From positions 1 to 64,000 of the forward strand of contig JANNYB010000133.1 in the NCBI GenBank assembly GCA_031409875.1: 64,000 nt of DNA, in the 5' to 3' direction. Source of the DNA: CALMEH01 sp031409875. Lineage in GTDB: Bacteria; Acidobacteriota; Blastocatellia; Pyrinomonadales; Pyrinomonadaceae. A model generated the notes under the pieces. The model searched no databases. It worked only from the letters and a program-made list of their open reading frames with translations, and had not been told where the DNA came from. Position 1 is the first letter of the stretch. Every line of letters starts with the position of its first letter. Positions 1-9,022 of the stretch are shown here, one piece after another. The position numbers and the translations under genes were made by a program.

Positions 1-941
1 CGGACAATCACGCTGATAAATGGGACGAGCAAATCATCGGCTTGCGATTCGGTTTCGAGGGCTTTGGCTTGCAGTCGTTTGGCGACAATATCAACGATGC
101 GATATGCCAACCAAATCACCGCCAAAGCATTGAGCAAAAACATCGTAGTTCGCAAAAATCCGAGCGAACTTTGAGTTAAAGCCAACGCGTTCAAGCCCAA
201 TCTGAACGTAATCACAAACGCCAAAAGTCCAACTGGCGGATACAAGGTTTTGAGATTTTCGGTAGTTAAAGTTTGATACCGCTTGAGCAAGACTCTGCCA
301 AATGTCCACGAAATAAGGCTTTTAGTAATTTGGGCAACCAACGCCGCAATGATTAAAAGTAAAACTAACCCCAGCCATTGCCAGCGTTCCAGCGAAAAAG
401 TTTTTTGTTTTAAGACGTTGGGCATTCGGTCACGGATGGTTGCGCCAACGCTCTCCGCACGAGTCAAGGTTGCTGAACCGAAATTGCGTTTTTCTTCTTC
501 GACTGCCGCCAAAAGTAGCGGAACTGAACGAATTGATTCCTGCGTAAAAAGCCATTCGCCGGTGGGTTGTTTGGCGATCACGATTTCGCCCGACTGTGAT
601 CGAAAAAGTTGATACGGATCGCCCGAAATATTGTTTGGCACCTCTTCGACTTGAAAATTTTCTACCGAATCAACAATTTCGAGCAAATCCGAAGCGATTT
701 CCAGCCCCTTAATTTTTTGAAAATCAGCAGGTAAGCCCGATAAATCTAAACATTTTATCGCTTCTTCGATTGGGTCGGGCGTAACACCCACCCGAGGCTG
801 TTTGAAGGCTTCGATAAATGTGTTCATCGTTGCTCGTGGCGATTCGCGTTTTGGTTCAACAATTTGGAGATTGCGATTTTGGGCAAAGGCGTTGAGCGTA
901 AAAAATAAACAAATTAGGAGCAGAAAAAATCTTTTTTTCAT
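1..941 (-). CDS. Mechanosensitive channel (MscS-type) N-terminal part, cut by window edge
   Basis: Translating the minus strand from an ATG at 941 gives an open frame that runs off the left edge with no stop. It begins with a signal peptide (MKKRFFLLLICLFFTLNAFA), then about 170 residues of soluble, probably periplasmic sequence. A membrane segment (WLGLVLLLIIAALVAQI) follows, then further hydrophobic segments separated by basic loops (GLLAFVITFRLGLNAL; TTMFLLNALAVIWLAYRIVDIVAKRL). This order of periplasmic domain and several helices leading toward a pore domain is typical of large MscS-family proteins, which release osmolytes under hypo-osmotic stress. The diagnostic MscS pore and beta domains would lie beyond the window, so the family call is inference. 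It could be another multi-pass membrane protein. Confidence 0.6.
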   Translation of the reverse strand, partial: MKKRFFLLLICLFFTLNAFAQNRNLQIVEPKRESPRATMNTFIEAFKQPRVGVTPDPIEEAIKCLDLSGLPADFQKIKGLEIASDLLEIVDSVENFQVEEVPNNISGDPYQLFRSQSGEIVIAKQPTGEWLFTQESIRSVPLLLAAVEEEKRNFGSATLTRAESVGATIRDRMPNVLKQKTFSLERWQWLGLVLLLIIAALVAQITKSLISWTFGRVLLKRYQTLTTENLKTLYPPVGLLAFVITFRLGLNALALTQSSLGFLRTTMFLLNALAVIWLAYRIVDIVAKRLQAKALETESQADDLLVPFISVIV

Positions 942-994
942 TTTTTAGAAATTAGAACTCAATAAATTATTTTGATGCAAGCAGTAATATACAG

Positions 995-1242
995 CTCGAC
1001 TTTAGACAAAAAAAAGGGACTTTGGACAAAATTAGCTGACCAAAAAATTGGGCTAAGTCCAATTTTTTTAACACAAGATGACTTTAGGAGAAATTTTTGC
1101 ACGAATTAAATGCAGGTAGTTGGGGCGGTAAATTTGACCACTACCCTCATTTAATTCCCAGTTTTTTCTCTTGATTGTCATAAATTCAATGTTTAAGACA
1201 CTTACAGTTTTGGATTAACCCAAAAATTTGTCTAAAGTCGAG
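995..1242. repeat. 16-bp exact inverted repeat pair flanking a non-coding stretch
   Basis: CTCGACTTTAGACAAA at 995-1010 has its exact reverse complement at 1227-1242, inside the 3' end of the Uma2 gene. A related direct copy (GACTTTGGACAAA) lies at about 1018. The 942-1214 interval otherwise holds no ORF, and I see no RNA gene in it. Confidence 0.45.
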
Positions 1243-1811
1243 TAATCAAATAACTCATCAACGGCGATTTCCCAATTTGGCAAAGCAGGTTCGGCGTTGG
1301 CGATTTCGCCGCGTTTGAAGATTTTTGGATTGTCAGGATTGTCAAAAGTATAAGATTTGATTACGTTTTCGCTCAATAAATCAACGTCCCAAACGATTTC
1401 AGTTCCGGCGGCAAAATAATCGGCGCGTTTTTCTGCCATTTCGCGTTCAGCAGTTTTCCCGTAATCGTTTTCGCTACGAACTTCGATTGCAAAAATCGGT
1501 GCGCCTTGCAAAAATTTCATACCTGTCCGATTGCCTGTAAAAAACGAAGCATCGGTGCTAAAAGATTTGCGGTGTGGTAAATTCACTAAAAAGCCGACGT
1601 TGTCGCCGTAAGCTATTCCAAACTTTGTTTTCCGTTGATATATTTTTAAGCTAACCAATATATTAGCCGCAGCCGTTCCCGGTTCATCTCCTGTTGCCAT
1701 AAATTCAACAATCTCTCCGTTAATAATTTCCGCTTTGCCTTCGGTGCGATAAAGTTGCTCAACAAGTTGTTCGGTTGTTGTCGTCGGTCGGTCTAAAGTT
1801 AAAACTGACAT
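1215..1811 (-). CDS. Uma2 family (DUF820) putative endonuclease
   Basis: This 198-aa protein has the Uma2 layout: an N-terminal helix (TTTEQLVEQLYRTEGKAEI), then INGEIVEF, a central strand with the conserved aspartate (FSTDASFF), and the PD-(D/E)XK-like core IFAIEVRSEND with the downstream helix EMAEKRADYFAAGTEIVWDVD. Such proteins are restriction-like nuclease folds, common in cyanobacteria and acidobacteria, and their cellular role is poorly known. I chose the ATG at 1811 (MSVLTLDRP) because GAGG lies about 8 nt upstream. The longer frame back to 1886 would read through a hairpin of repeated TCGCAAA units. It is an isolated gene downstream of rpoD on the same strand. Confidence 0.8.
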   Translation of the reverse strand: MSVLTLDRPTTTTEQLVEQLYRTEGKAEIINGEIVEFMATGDEPGTAAANILVSLKIYQRKTKFGIAYGDNVGFLVNLPHRKSFSTDASFFTGNRTGMKFLQGAPIFAIEVRSENDYGKTAEREMAEKRADYFAAGTEIVWDVDLLSENVIKSYTFDNPDNPKIFKRGEIANAEPALPNWEIAVDELFDYSTLDKFLG

Positions 1812-1840
1812 AATTTTTACCTCAAAAACAATTTTGCGAC

Positions 1841-1865
1841 TTGCGATTGAAAAAATCAATCGCAA
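1841..1865 (-). terminator. Hairpin downstream of rpoD
   Basis: TTGCGATTGA, a 5-nt A loop and TCAATCGCAA form a perfect 10-bp stem 27 nt past the rpoD stop. No U-run follows directly, so it may be a weak terminator or only a small palindromic repeat. Confidence 0.4.
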
Positions 1866-1891
1866 ATCGCAAATTGAAAATCGCAAATTTC

Positions 1892-3616
1892 CTAGCTTTG
1901 TTTTCCTTCGAGAAACGCCTTCAATCTTCTCGAACGCGATGGATGGCGCAGTTTTCTTAATGCTTTGGCTTCGATTTGGCGGATGCGCTCTCGCGTAACG
2001 GCGAAATGTTGTCCGACTTCTTCGAGCGTGTGTTCCGAGCCGGTGTTTCCTAGCCCAAAACGCATTTTGATAACTTTTTCCTCACGCGGCGTAAGCGTTG
2101 CAAGAACTTCGTCCGTGATTTCACGAAGATTGCCGAATGTAACCGATTCCGCCGGATTCATAATCGAACGATCTTCGATAAAATCGCCGAGATGCGAATC
2201 TTCTTCTTCGCCGATTGGGGTTTCCAAACTAATCGGTTCTTGCGCGATTTTCAAAACTTTTCGCACTTTTGAAACCGGAATGTCCATCTTTTTGGCGATT
2301 TCTTCCGATGTCGGTTCGCGTCCTAACTCTTGGACTAAAGCGCGAGATGTGCGAATCAGCTTGTTAATCGTCTCAATCATGTGGACGGGAATGCGAATCG
2401 TCCGCGCTTGGTCGGCGATTGCGCGTGTGATTGCTTGACGAATCCACCAAGTTGCGTAAGTAGAGAACTTATAGCCGCGCCGCCATTCAAATTTATCAAC
2501 CGCTTTCATCAAACCGATGTTGCCTTCCTGAATCAAATCGAGAAATTGCAAACCGCGATTCGTGTATTTTTTCGCAATCGAAACAACGAGGCGCAAGTTG
2601 GCTTCGACGAGTTCGCGTTTTGCCTGTCCGGTTTCGGTTTCGCCAATCAGAATTGATTGCAAAGCGCGTTTAATTTCAATCGGCGGAATGTGATATTTTT
2701 CTTCAATATCAACCAAATGCTTGCGCGAATCGGTGATTTTCGCTGACAGCGTTTTCTTTTCATCGGGAAACGGTTTGCCTTCCAGACGTTCTTCGGCTTT
2801 ATTGATGTCGCGCTCGGATTTGCGGATTTCGTCCGAAACTTTGCGAATTGCTTGAATCAATTTTTGCATTGACGATTCGGTCAAATTCAAATTTTTGATT
2901 TCCTGCGAAATTTCCAGACGCAAACGCGCGACATGCCGCCGCAAGGCAGAAAGTTTTTTCGACGGTTTGCCTTTCACTTTCTTTTGTTCTTCTCGAAAAT
3001 CGCCGAGTGCTTTCAAGGCTTTGTCGTAATTTCCGCGAATATTGTCAATTCCTTCAATCGTCCAGCGCAGATATTCGTCAACCTTATCTTCTTCGCCCGT
3101 GAGTTCGGCTTGCTCCGAAAACATTACGGTTTCGCGGATGCTCGCTTTTCCGCGTTGCAAATCGTCGCCGATTTTCAGAAGTCTTTCGACCGCAATCGGC
3201 GAACGTGAAATTGCTTTGCGCGTTTTGATTTGTCCGCGTTCGATGCGCTGGGCAATCGTAACTTCGCCTTCGCGCGTCAGCAGCGGAACGATTCCCATTT
3301 CGCGTAAATACAAGCGCACAGGATCGTTAGACTTGTCGAGCGTTCCGGCTGACAAATCCAAATCCAATTCGTCTTCGTCAATTTCCTCATCGTCATCAAT
3401 CGCAATGTTCGAGGCTTTTTCGATCAAAGCGGCATCGGTATCGGCAACGGAAATATTCGCGCCTTCGAGCCGTTCAAGCACGTCTTCAATGTCTTCTTCC
3501 GACATCATTTTGCTTGGCATCTCGCGGTTGAGTTCGTCAAAACTCAGAAACTTTTTCCGTTTGCCGAGTGCCAAAAGTCTGTCCATTAAATCTTCTTTTT
3601 CGTCGTAATCGCTCAT
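1892..3616 (-). CDS. rpoD: RNA polymerase primary sigma factor RpoD (sigma-70)
   Basis: 574 aa, the usual length for a primary sigma factor. Region 1.1 lies at the N-terminus, followed by an acidic linker. Region 1.2 is DPVRLYLREMGIVPLLTREG. A long non-conserved charged insert comes next. Region 2 includes LRLVVSIAKKYTNRGLQFLD and the -10-recognition/melting helix YKFSTYATWWIRQAITRAIA. Region 3 contains IRIPVHMIETINKL, and region 4 has the helix-turn-helix EEVGQHFAVTRERIRQIEAK that reads the -35 box. It directs core polymerase to housekeeping promoters. It lies 164 bp downstream of dnaG on the same strand, the conserved dnaG-rpoD arrangement of the macromolecular-synthesis operon. A small hairpin (ATCGCC-TTCA-GGCGAT, 3717-3732) sits in the gap and could attenuate read-through. 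Confidence 0.97.
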   Translation of the reverse strand: MSDYDEKEDLMDRLLALGKRKKFLSFDELNREMPSKMMSEEDIEDVLERLEGANISVADTDAALIEKASNIAIDDDEEIDEDELDLDLSAGTLDKSNDPVRLYLREMGIVPLLTREGEVTIAQRIERGQIKTRKAISRSPIAVERLLKIGDDLQRGKASIRETVMFSEQAELTGEEDKVDEYLRWTIEGIDNIRGNYDKALKALGDFREEQKKVKGKPSKKLSALRRHVARLRLEISQEIKNLNLTESSMQKLIQAIRKVSDEIRKSERDINKAEERLEGKPFPDEKKTLSAKITDSRKHLVDIEEKYHIPPIEIKRALQSILIGETETGQAKRELVEANLRLVVSIAKKYTNRGLQFLDLIQEGNIGLMKAVDKFEWRRGYKFSTYATWWIRQAITRAIADQARTIRIPVHMIETINKLIRTSRALVQELGREPTSEEIAKKMDIPVSKVRKVLKIAQEPISLETPIGEEEDSHLGDFIEDRSIMNPAESVTFGNLREITDEVLATLTPREEKVIKMRFGLGNTGSEHTLEEVGQHFAVTRERIRQIEAKALRKLRHPSRSRRLKAFLEGKQS

Positions 3617-3780
3617 AATTTACCAATAAAATTTTGATTAAAAATCTTTCTAAATAGTTGTTATAAAAATATGCACTAACGCGCATCAGCCGCGAATTGT
3701 TTCATTTGTTCAGAGTATCGCCTTCAGGCGATTGTTTTTCGACAGCAAAACTCGTCGAAAACATTTTACGCACAAAGGCG

Positions 3781-5628
3781 TTACTGTGAACCCGAAATTT
3801 TGCCTTGCAAATCGCGTTTTAATCGCGCCAATTCGATTTGCTCCATAACCAAATGATTAAGCATTTCCGTATTTCCGTTTTGTTCCGCGAGCATTAATTC
3901 TTGGCTGATGTCCAAAATGCGCGTCGAAATTGCCATTACGCGAAGTGTAAAAACACAGCTTTCGGCATCGTGCAAAATTTCGTCAATCACATCGCCAACT
4001 TCACGCGGCGGTTCGCTCATCATCAAAACCGGCACAAAATCGCTCGCCGTTTCGTCGTCGCCGACAAGTGCAAGCAAACTTTCAAGTGTAATTTCCGCGC
4101 CGGTTTTTTGCAATTCAAAAAGGGCGCGAAAAACGCTCGAAGTAGCAAGCATCGCATAATCGGTTTCTTCTAATTGTGGCAAAATTGTTTCCCGCAATTC
4201 GTTATCGTAAATCAGGAGTTCAAGCAGACGCGCTTCGGCAATCGTCATTTTAGCGGCAGTTGCACGAGCAACTTGCTGCTTAATGTTTTCGGTTTCGATG
4301 CGCGAACCGAGCTTGACCGATTTCCACAAATCGCGTTTCAAAATCGCATCATCAACCCGCAAAAAATTCATTGCTTGGTCGAAACTATCGCGTTTTTGAA
4401 TCTGATTGCGAACAATCGAAATAACAGGCAACACTTCCTCGATTGCCTCAGCTTTTTGCTTTGGCACCGAAAGATTGCGTTCCTGCACAGCAGTTTCCAG
4501 AACGAATTGGAGATAGGTAGTCGCGTTGGTTTCGTGTTGTGTTTTATATGCTTTGAAGCCGTTAGCGCGTATGAAATCGTCCGGGTCTTGCCCGTTTGGT
4601 AAAACCAAAATTTTGATTTCAAAATCTTCTGCCAACAAGGTTTCGATAGCCCGTCGAGCCGCTTTGACACCTGCCTTATCTCCATCATAGTTGACAACGA
4701 CTTTCTTCGCAAATCTGCCGAGCAATCTTGACTGATGTTCGGTGAACGCAGTTCCAAGACTTGCGACACAATTTGTTACGCCAAATTGATAAAGCGCAAT
4801 CAAATCCAGATAACCTTCAACCAAAATCGCGTATTTTTTCTTGCGGATTTCGTCTTTCGATTGAAAAAGTCCGTAAAGATTATCGCCTTTCGTATAAGCC
4901 GGAGTTTCGGGCGAATTCAAATATTTCGGTTCGCCGGTTTGCAAAATTCGCGCACCAAACGCCACCGGATTACCGTCCGCATTCAAAACCGGAAACATTA
5001 TGCGCCCGCGAAAACGGTCATAAACTCGTTTCTTTTCTTCATTTATCGAAACCAAACCGCTCGTTTCGATGAGCTTTTCGTCCGCGCCTTTCTCCTTGAG
5101 CAAAGACATCAGCGCGTCCCACGAATCAGGCGCGTAACCAATATGAAATTTTTTGATTATTTCATCAGAAATCTCTCGTTTTTCCAAATATTCACGCGCC
5201 GCTTTGCCGTCATTCGACTGCAAATTATTTTCCCAAAATTCAAGCGCGTAAGCGTTCAATTCAATAACTTGGTCGGCAATCGCTTTGCGTTCTTTTTTAC
5301 GCTGTTTATTGCGCTCGTAATTTTTATCATCAATCGGCTCAGGCAACATCACGCCCGCAATTTCCGCAACTCGTTTTATCGCTTCGGGAAAGTTCAAGCC
5401 TTCCATTTCCATCACGAAATTGTAAGCTGATCCGCCCTTGCCACAGCCGAAACACTTATAAAAACCTTTCGCCGGATTAACCGAAAAAGAAGCCGTCTTT
5501 TCACCGTGAAACGGACAATTTCCCCACCAATTCGCCCCTTTTTTCTTCAACGGAACGTGCATCTCCACAATCCGCACAAGATCAGCGCGATTCTTCAAAT
5601 CATCAATAAAATATTGGTCGTAGAGCAT
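3781..5628 (-). CDS. dnaG: DNA primase DnaG
   Basis: 615 aa, the normal size. It makes the RNA primers for lagging-strand replication. The N-terminal CHC2 zinc finger has C38, H41, C59 and C62 (NCPFHGEKTASFSV ... YKCFGCGKGG). The TOPRIM core carries VEGYLDLIALYQFGV near residue 265, with acidic metal ligands in NYDGDKAG. A helical C-terminal region follows that would bind the replicative helicase. It starts with MLYDQYFIDDLKNRADLVRI, which matches typical DnaG N-termini. It is co-directional with and upstream of rpoD, so probably co-transcribed. Confidence 0.97.
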   Translation of the reverse strand: MLYDQYFIDDLKNRADLVRIVEMHVPLKKKGANWWGNCPFHGEKTASFSVNPAKGFYKCFGCGKGGSAYNFVMEMEGLNFPEAIKRVAEIAGVMLPEPIDDKNYERNKQRKKERKAIADQVIELNAYALEFWENNLQSNDGKAAREYLEKREISDEIIKKFHIGYAPDSWDALMSLLKEKGADEKLIETSGLVSINEEKKRVYDRFRGRIMFPVLNADGNPVAFGARILQTGEPKYLNSPETPAYTKGDNLYGLFQSKDEIRKKKYAILVEGYLDLIALYQFGVTNCVASLGTAFTEHQSRLLGRFAKKVVVNYDGDKAGVKAARRAIETLLAEDFEIKILVLPNGQDPDDFIRANGFKAYKTQHETNATTYLQFVLETAVQERNLSVPKQKAEAIEEVLPVISIVRNQIQKRDSFDQAMNFLRVDDAILKRDLWKSVKLGSRIETENIKQQVARATAAKMTIAEARLLELLIYDNELRETILPQLEETDYAMLATSSVFRALFELQKTGAEITLESLLALVGDDETASDFVPVLMMSEPPREVGDVIDEILHDAESCVFTLRVMAISTRILDISQELMLAEQNGNTEMLNHLVMEQIELARLKRDLQGKISGSQ

Positions 5629-6016
5629 TACGGATTCGGAAAACTAATAAGAATATTTAGATTATACTCAAAAGAAAATGAATTGCGAAAAACAATTAGC
5701 CGGAAAATGTCCGACACGCTTTAGCTTGTCGAGATGCCGGCAGGTTCAACAAGCTAAAGCGTGTTGGACTTTTTAATCAAATGTTTTCGCAACCCAATTC
5801 TTATTTGGTATAGAACATATTTCGCAAATTGACTAAAAAAGGAAAATTCGTTTGTGAGAAATAAAATAATATGGTTAAAATTATTTACCTCCGAAATCGG
5901 AAACAATCAGATAGAAAGTTTAGTCTAAATGATTGAAATTCCAAAACTCTCTGTGAGAAAACAAAGATTTTAACAGAAACAACTTCTTGTAAATTAAACT
6001 GTCGGCGTTGGCGAAT
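5629..6016. other. Divergent intergenic region dnaG / sigma factor with a palindrome
   Basis: This 388-bp gap between divergent genes contains no convincing ORF. It must hold the dnaG-rpoD promoter and that of the sigma factor, but I could not single out a clear -35/-10 pair. A long palindrome sits at 5709-5769. Confidence 0.5.
5709..5769. repeat. Palindromic element, 21-bp arms
   Basis: GTCCGACACGCTTTAGCTTG... at 5709-5729 pairs with 5749-5769 with a single mismatch around a loop of about 19 nt. On the plus strand it is followed by TTTTT, so it could act as a terminator. It resembles the other intergenic hairpins of the window in size and style, but its sequence is distinct. Confidence 0.7.
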
Positions 6017-6559
6017 ATGACGAATGAATCTTTCCGAATTTTGCTCGAAGCTCTGAAATCGCATTCAAACGATGCGGGCGGAGCTTACACGAATTTGCGA
6101 AATTCGCTGGTCAGATATTTTCAAATCAAAGGTGATACTGAAGCGGACGAAGCGGCAGACGAAGTATTGGACAGAGTTGCGCTCAAACTTTCGCAAAATA
6201 CTGAAATTAAGAATTTGACTGCATACAGTTTCGGCGTGGCGCAGATAATTTACTTGGAGCGTTTGCGAACGGCAGCGAAAAATAAAAAGGCGCAAACCGA
6301 ATTTTACGCCGCTCGTGAAAGACAATCCGACGACGATTTACAAGACGATTTGATATATTTTAGAGAATGTTTTCAAAAATTATCGGTTGAAGAAAAGAAG
6401 TTTATGCAAGATTATTTTCCCGAATTGCCGTTCACCGAATTAACTTCGCACCGCGAAAAATTGTGTGTCGAAAAAAAACTTTCGATTAATAATCTGCGAA
6501 TAAAAATTTACCGTCTGAAACAGCGTCTCGAAGATTGCGTCAGGAGAAAACTGCCGTAA
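6017..6559 (+). CDS. Sigma-70 family (ECF-like) RNA polymerase sigma factor
   Basis: 180 aa. The helical N-terminal half resembles region 2 of small alternative sigma factors (YFQIKGDTEADEAADEVLDRV, then SFGVAQIIYLERLRTA). The C-terminal half resembles region 4 (LSINNLRIKIYRLKQRLEDCV). Sequence similarity to classic ECF factors is weak, so this is a fold-level call. I chose the ATG at 6017; a TTG at 6008 would add three residues. No strong Shine-Dalgarno is visible for either. It is followed, after an inserted palindromic element, by a single-pass membrane protein that is probably its partner. Confidence 0.65.
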   Translation: MTNESFRILLEALKSHSNDAGGAYTNLRNSLVRYFQIKGDTEADEAADEVLDRVALKLSQNTEIKNLTAYSFGVAQIIYLERLRTAAKNKKAQTEFYAARERQSDDDLQDDLIYFRECFQKLSVEEKKFMQDYFPELPFTELTSHREKLCVEKKLSINNLRIKIYRLKQRLEDCVRRKLP

Positions 6560-6597
6560 TGTTTTAGCCAAAGTTAAAAAAATAATTTTCGGTGTTT

Positions 6598-6782
6598 GTC
6601 GCTGAAAGCGACCGACATTATAGCCTAGCGAGAATCGCTAGGTCAGCGTTAAAGTGTTTTCCGTCGCTGAAGGCGACGAACAAAACGTGCGGAGATTGTG
6701 GCTCGCTTTCAGCGAGCGAACGATGTGTCGAAATTACCCAGCGATTCTCGCTAGGCTATAATGTTCGTCACTTTCAGCGACA
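6598..6782. mobile_element. MITE-like palindromic element, family A copy 1
   Basis: The arms start GTCGCTGAAAGCGAC and include the block TATAGCCTAGCGAGAATCGC. The inverted copy fills the right end (about 6737-6782), giving arms of about 45 nt around a middle with further small hairpins. A second copy with nearly the same ends and length lies at 54963-55150. It has no ORF, so it must be mobilised in trans if it is mobile. It fills the 302-bp gap between the sigma factor and its likely membrane partner. Confidence 0.8.
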
Positions 6783-6861
6783 AAACCCAAAACAATTTGA
6801 AAAAATATTTGAAATTTTGTCAAAAAAAAATACACTTAAAGACAACTGACCGAAAAAAAAC

Positions 6862-7755
6862 GTGAACGACGATAAAGCAAAAGAATATTTTTTAGGAAAA
6901 CTCGACGAATCCGAAGCCGAAAATTTCGTAATTGAAACGGCTTCGAGCGGTGAGTTGACCGAACACGCCCGAATGATCGAAAGCGAATTGCTTGAAGCCT
7001 ATTTGCGCGGCGGACTTTCGGCGGACGAAAGCCGTCTGTTTGAAAAAAACTATTTAATCACCGAAGCGCGGCGGCAAAAATTGAGATTCGCGCAGGTTCT
7101 TCAACAAAATATTAACAGTCAAACCGACGAATTTGTGCCGCAGATTTCGTTTTGGGAAAAACTTTTTGCCTTCAAACAACTTAAAATCGCTTTCGCCGCA
7201 ATTATTTTAATCGGATTTTCAGCCGCAATGTTTTGGCTTCTCAAATCCGATTCAAAAAAAGAAACTGAAATTGTCGAACAAAAAAACACCGCGCCAACGC
7301 CGACTCCGAAAATCGAAAATCAACGCATCGAAATTAGCCCGACTCCGGCAAATAACACTCAAAAAACAAATAATTCGCCCGTTAATAAACCGCTCAAAGA
7401 ACCTTCGCCGACCGCAATGCCGAAACCCGCCCAACCGATATTTGCGAGCTTTACGCTTCTGCCCGGAGCTTTGCGAAACGAAGGCGAACAATTTATAAAA
7501 CTTTTGCCGAACACAAACAAAGTCAATCTTCGCTTGAGCTTGCCGAAAGAAGCCGCGAAATATGACACATACTCGATCAGCGTTAAAAACGCGAACGGCG
7601 AAACTGTCTTTTCCGCCGAAAACTCAAAATCAACCGCGCTCACCGTCCCCGCCGCCAAACTTGAAAACGATGTCTATATTATTTTTCTAAAAGGAAATAA
7701 CCCGCAAAAAAACGCCGAATCCATCGCCGAATACACCTTTCGCGTGAGCCGCTAA
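6862..7755 (+). CDS. Single-pass membrane protein, putative anti-sigma/regulatory partner
   Basis: 297 aa from a GTG start. The first 100 residues are acidic and helical (EYFLGKLDESEAENFVIETA; LLEAYLRGGLSADESRLFEK) and resemble the cytoplasmic part of anti-sigma factor-like proteins that lack the zinc motif. One membrane helix follows at about 107-127 (LKIAFAAIILIGFSAAMFWLL). Then comes an extracytoplasmic Pro/Thr/Lys-rich linker and a C-terminal beta-rich domain ending in YTFRVSR. The order sigma gene then membrane protein suggests signal-controlled sigma release, but this is inferred from context. No catalytic motif is visible. Confidence 0.6.
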   Translation: MNDDKAKEYFLGKLDESEAENFVIETASSGELTEHARMIESELLEAYLRGGLSADESRLFEKNYLITEARRQKLRFAQVLQQNINSQTDEFVPQISFWEKLFAFKQLKIAFAAIILIGFSAAMFWLLKSDSKKETEIVEQKNTAPTPTPKIENQRIEISPTPANNTQKTNNSPVNKPLKEPSPTAMPKPAQPIFASFTLLPGALRNEGEQFIKLLPNTNKVNLRLSLPKEAAKYDTYSISVKNANGETVFSAENSKSTALTVPAAKLENDVYIIFLKGNNPQKNAESIAEYTFRVSR

Positions 7756-7854
7756 AAAAATAAAAAATTATTTTTTCATATCTGTAATTTTCTGCTGATT
7801 TTCGACACTCGTTAATAGAAAGCTAAAAATCTAAAAAACACTTGGGAGAAAATT

Positions 7855-9010
7855 ATGGGAAATTTATGGTCAGACAAATTGAACAATCTAATCAATGTCG
7901 GAAGTTCGATTACACACAATTATGATCCGCACGAATCAACTATCAAACTTTTAGGAAACAAAACAATCTACCTTAAATCCGATATGTCAGCCGATGCGGA
8001 CGGCTCACCGCGGGCAACTCAAATAGACCCGGATGGACAACTCGAAACTTCTTTGAGAAAGACAAACGGCTGGAAAGGGGAAGGCGATAATGTTAATGCC
8101 GAAAAAATCCCGTATTTCGTTTTGCCCGGAAACTTCAAAACCGTTACGAATGTTTCCTGCAAGTTGGGTGATAGCTTTGGTTCGCTACAAAGATCAGGAA
8201 GTTTTCGCAATCTACGCCGATGCGGGACCCAAAACGCTTTTGGGAGAAGGCTCTATCAAATTAATTGAAGCACTCGGCGGAAATCCTTGGAACCGTGATA
8301 AAACGAAAATTGTTCGGGGAATTGAATTCGGAGTCGAATATCTGGCGTTTCCGCGTTCGTCCGAAACATTCGGTATTCCGACGACTTTTGACGAAATTCA
8401 GAAAGTCGGGCGCAAGGTCTTTAAAGCCACATTTGATCTTGCAGTTGAAAATGCTCCTGGTGGACAAAACAGCGATACTTTTTTAGAACTCGCCGACACG
8501 GTAAATCAAAGCGTTCCGGCGCAAAGACTTGTCGAGTATAAACTCCAAAATAGTCCGAGCGGCAATCCGAGTTATTGGGCGATTGTTGATTTTAATCAGC
8601 CTTCGACGAAAAAGCGTTTTTATCTTTTCGATACGAAGGAAAAGAAAATCGTTCAATACTACGTCGCGCACGGCAAAGGTTCGGAAGGCACAACCGACGA
8701 CGCAATGGCGGACGTTTTTTCAAATATTTCGGGTTCAAATTGTTCATCTTTGGGCATTTACCGTTGCGATAAACCATATCAAGGCGGACACGGTTTGTCA
8801 TTATTGCTCGACGGTTTGGAAGACACGAATTCAAATGCCCGGGCGCGGAAGATTGTCCTGCACAACGCTATTTACGTTTCCGACGCACACATCGCCGCAC
8901 ACGGACGCATCGGACGCTCGGAAGGCTGTTTCGTCGTCGAAAAATCGGTCAGCGAAACTTTGATTAATGAACTCAAAAACGGTTCGTATTTAATTGCTTG
9001 GAAGCAATAA
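7855..9010 (+). pseudogene. GH75 chitosanase-like / YkuD_2 L,D-transpeptidase-like fusion, frameshifted
   Basis: The first frame starts at ATG 7855 after GGGAG. It encodes a glycoside-hydrolase-75-like (chitosanase) domain: KSDMSADADGSPRATQIDPD, PYFVLPG, KLGD. It then switches near 8170 to the frame ending at 9010. There IALVRYKDQEVFAIYADAGP and GEGSIKLIEALGGNPWN continue the same domain. Loss of two bases (GATATAGC to GATAGC) would explain the break. The second half is a YkuD_2-type domain with the motif pair IVLHNAIYVS and HGRIGRSEGCFVVE, where H and C would be catalytic. No signal peptide is visible. The role would be polysaccharide or cell-wall processing. The frameshift may be real decay or an assembly error. 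Confidence 0.7.
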
Positions 9011-9022
9011 ATTAAGGAGAAT

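Noticed and set aside
1812..1886. Longer start of the Uma2 gene
   Set aside because: It would translate the hairpin repeat downstream of rpoD; the ATG at 1811 has a proper ribosome site.
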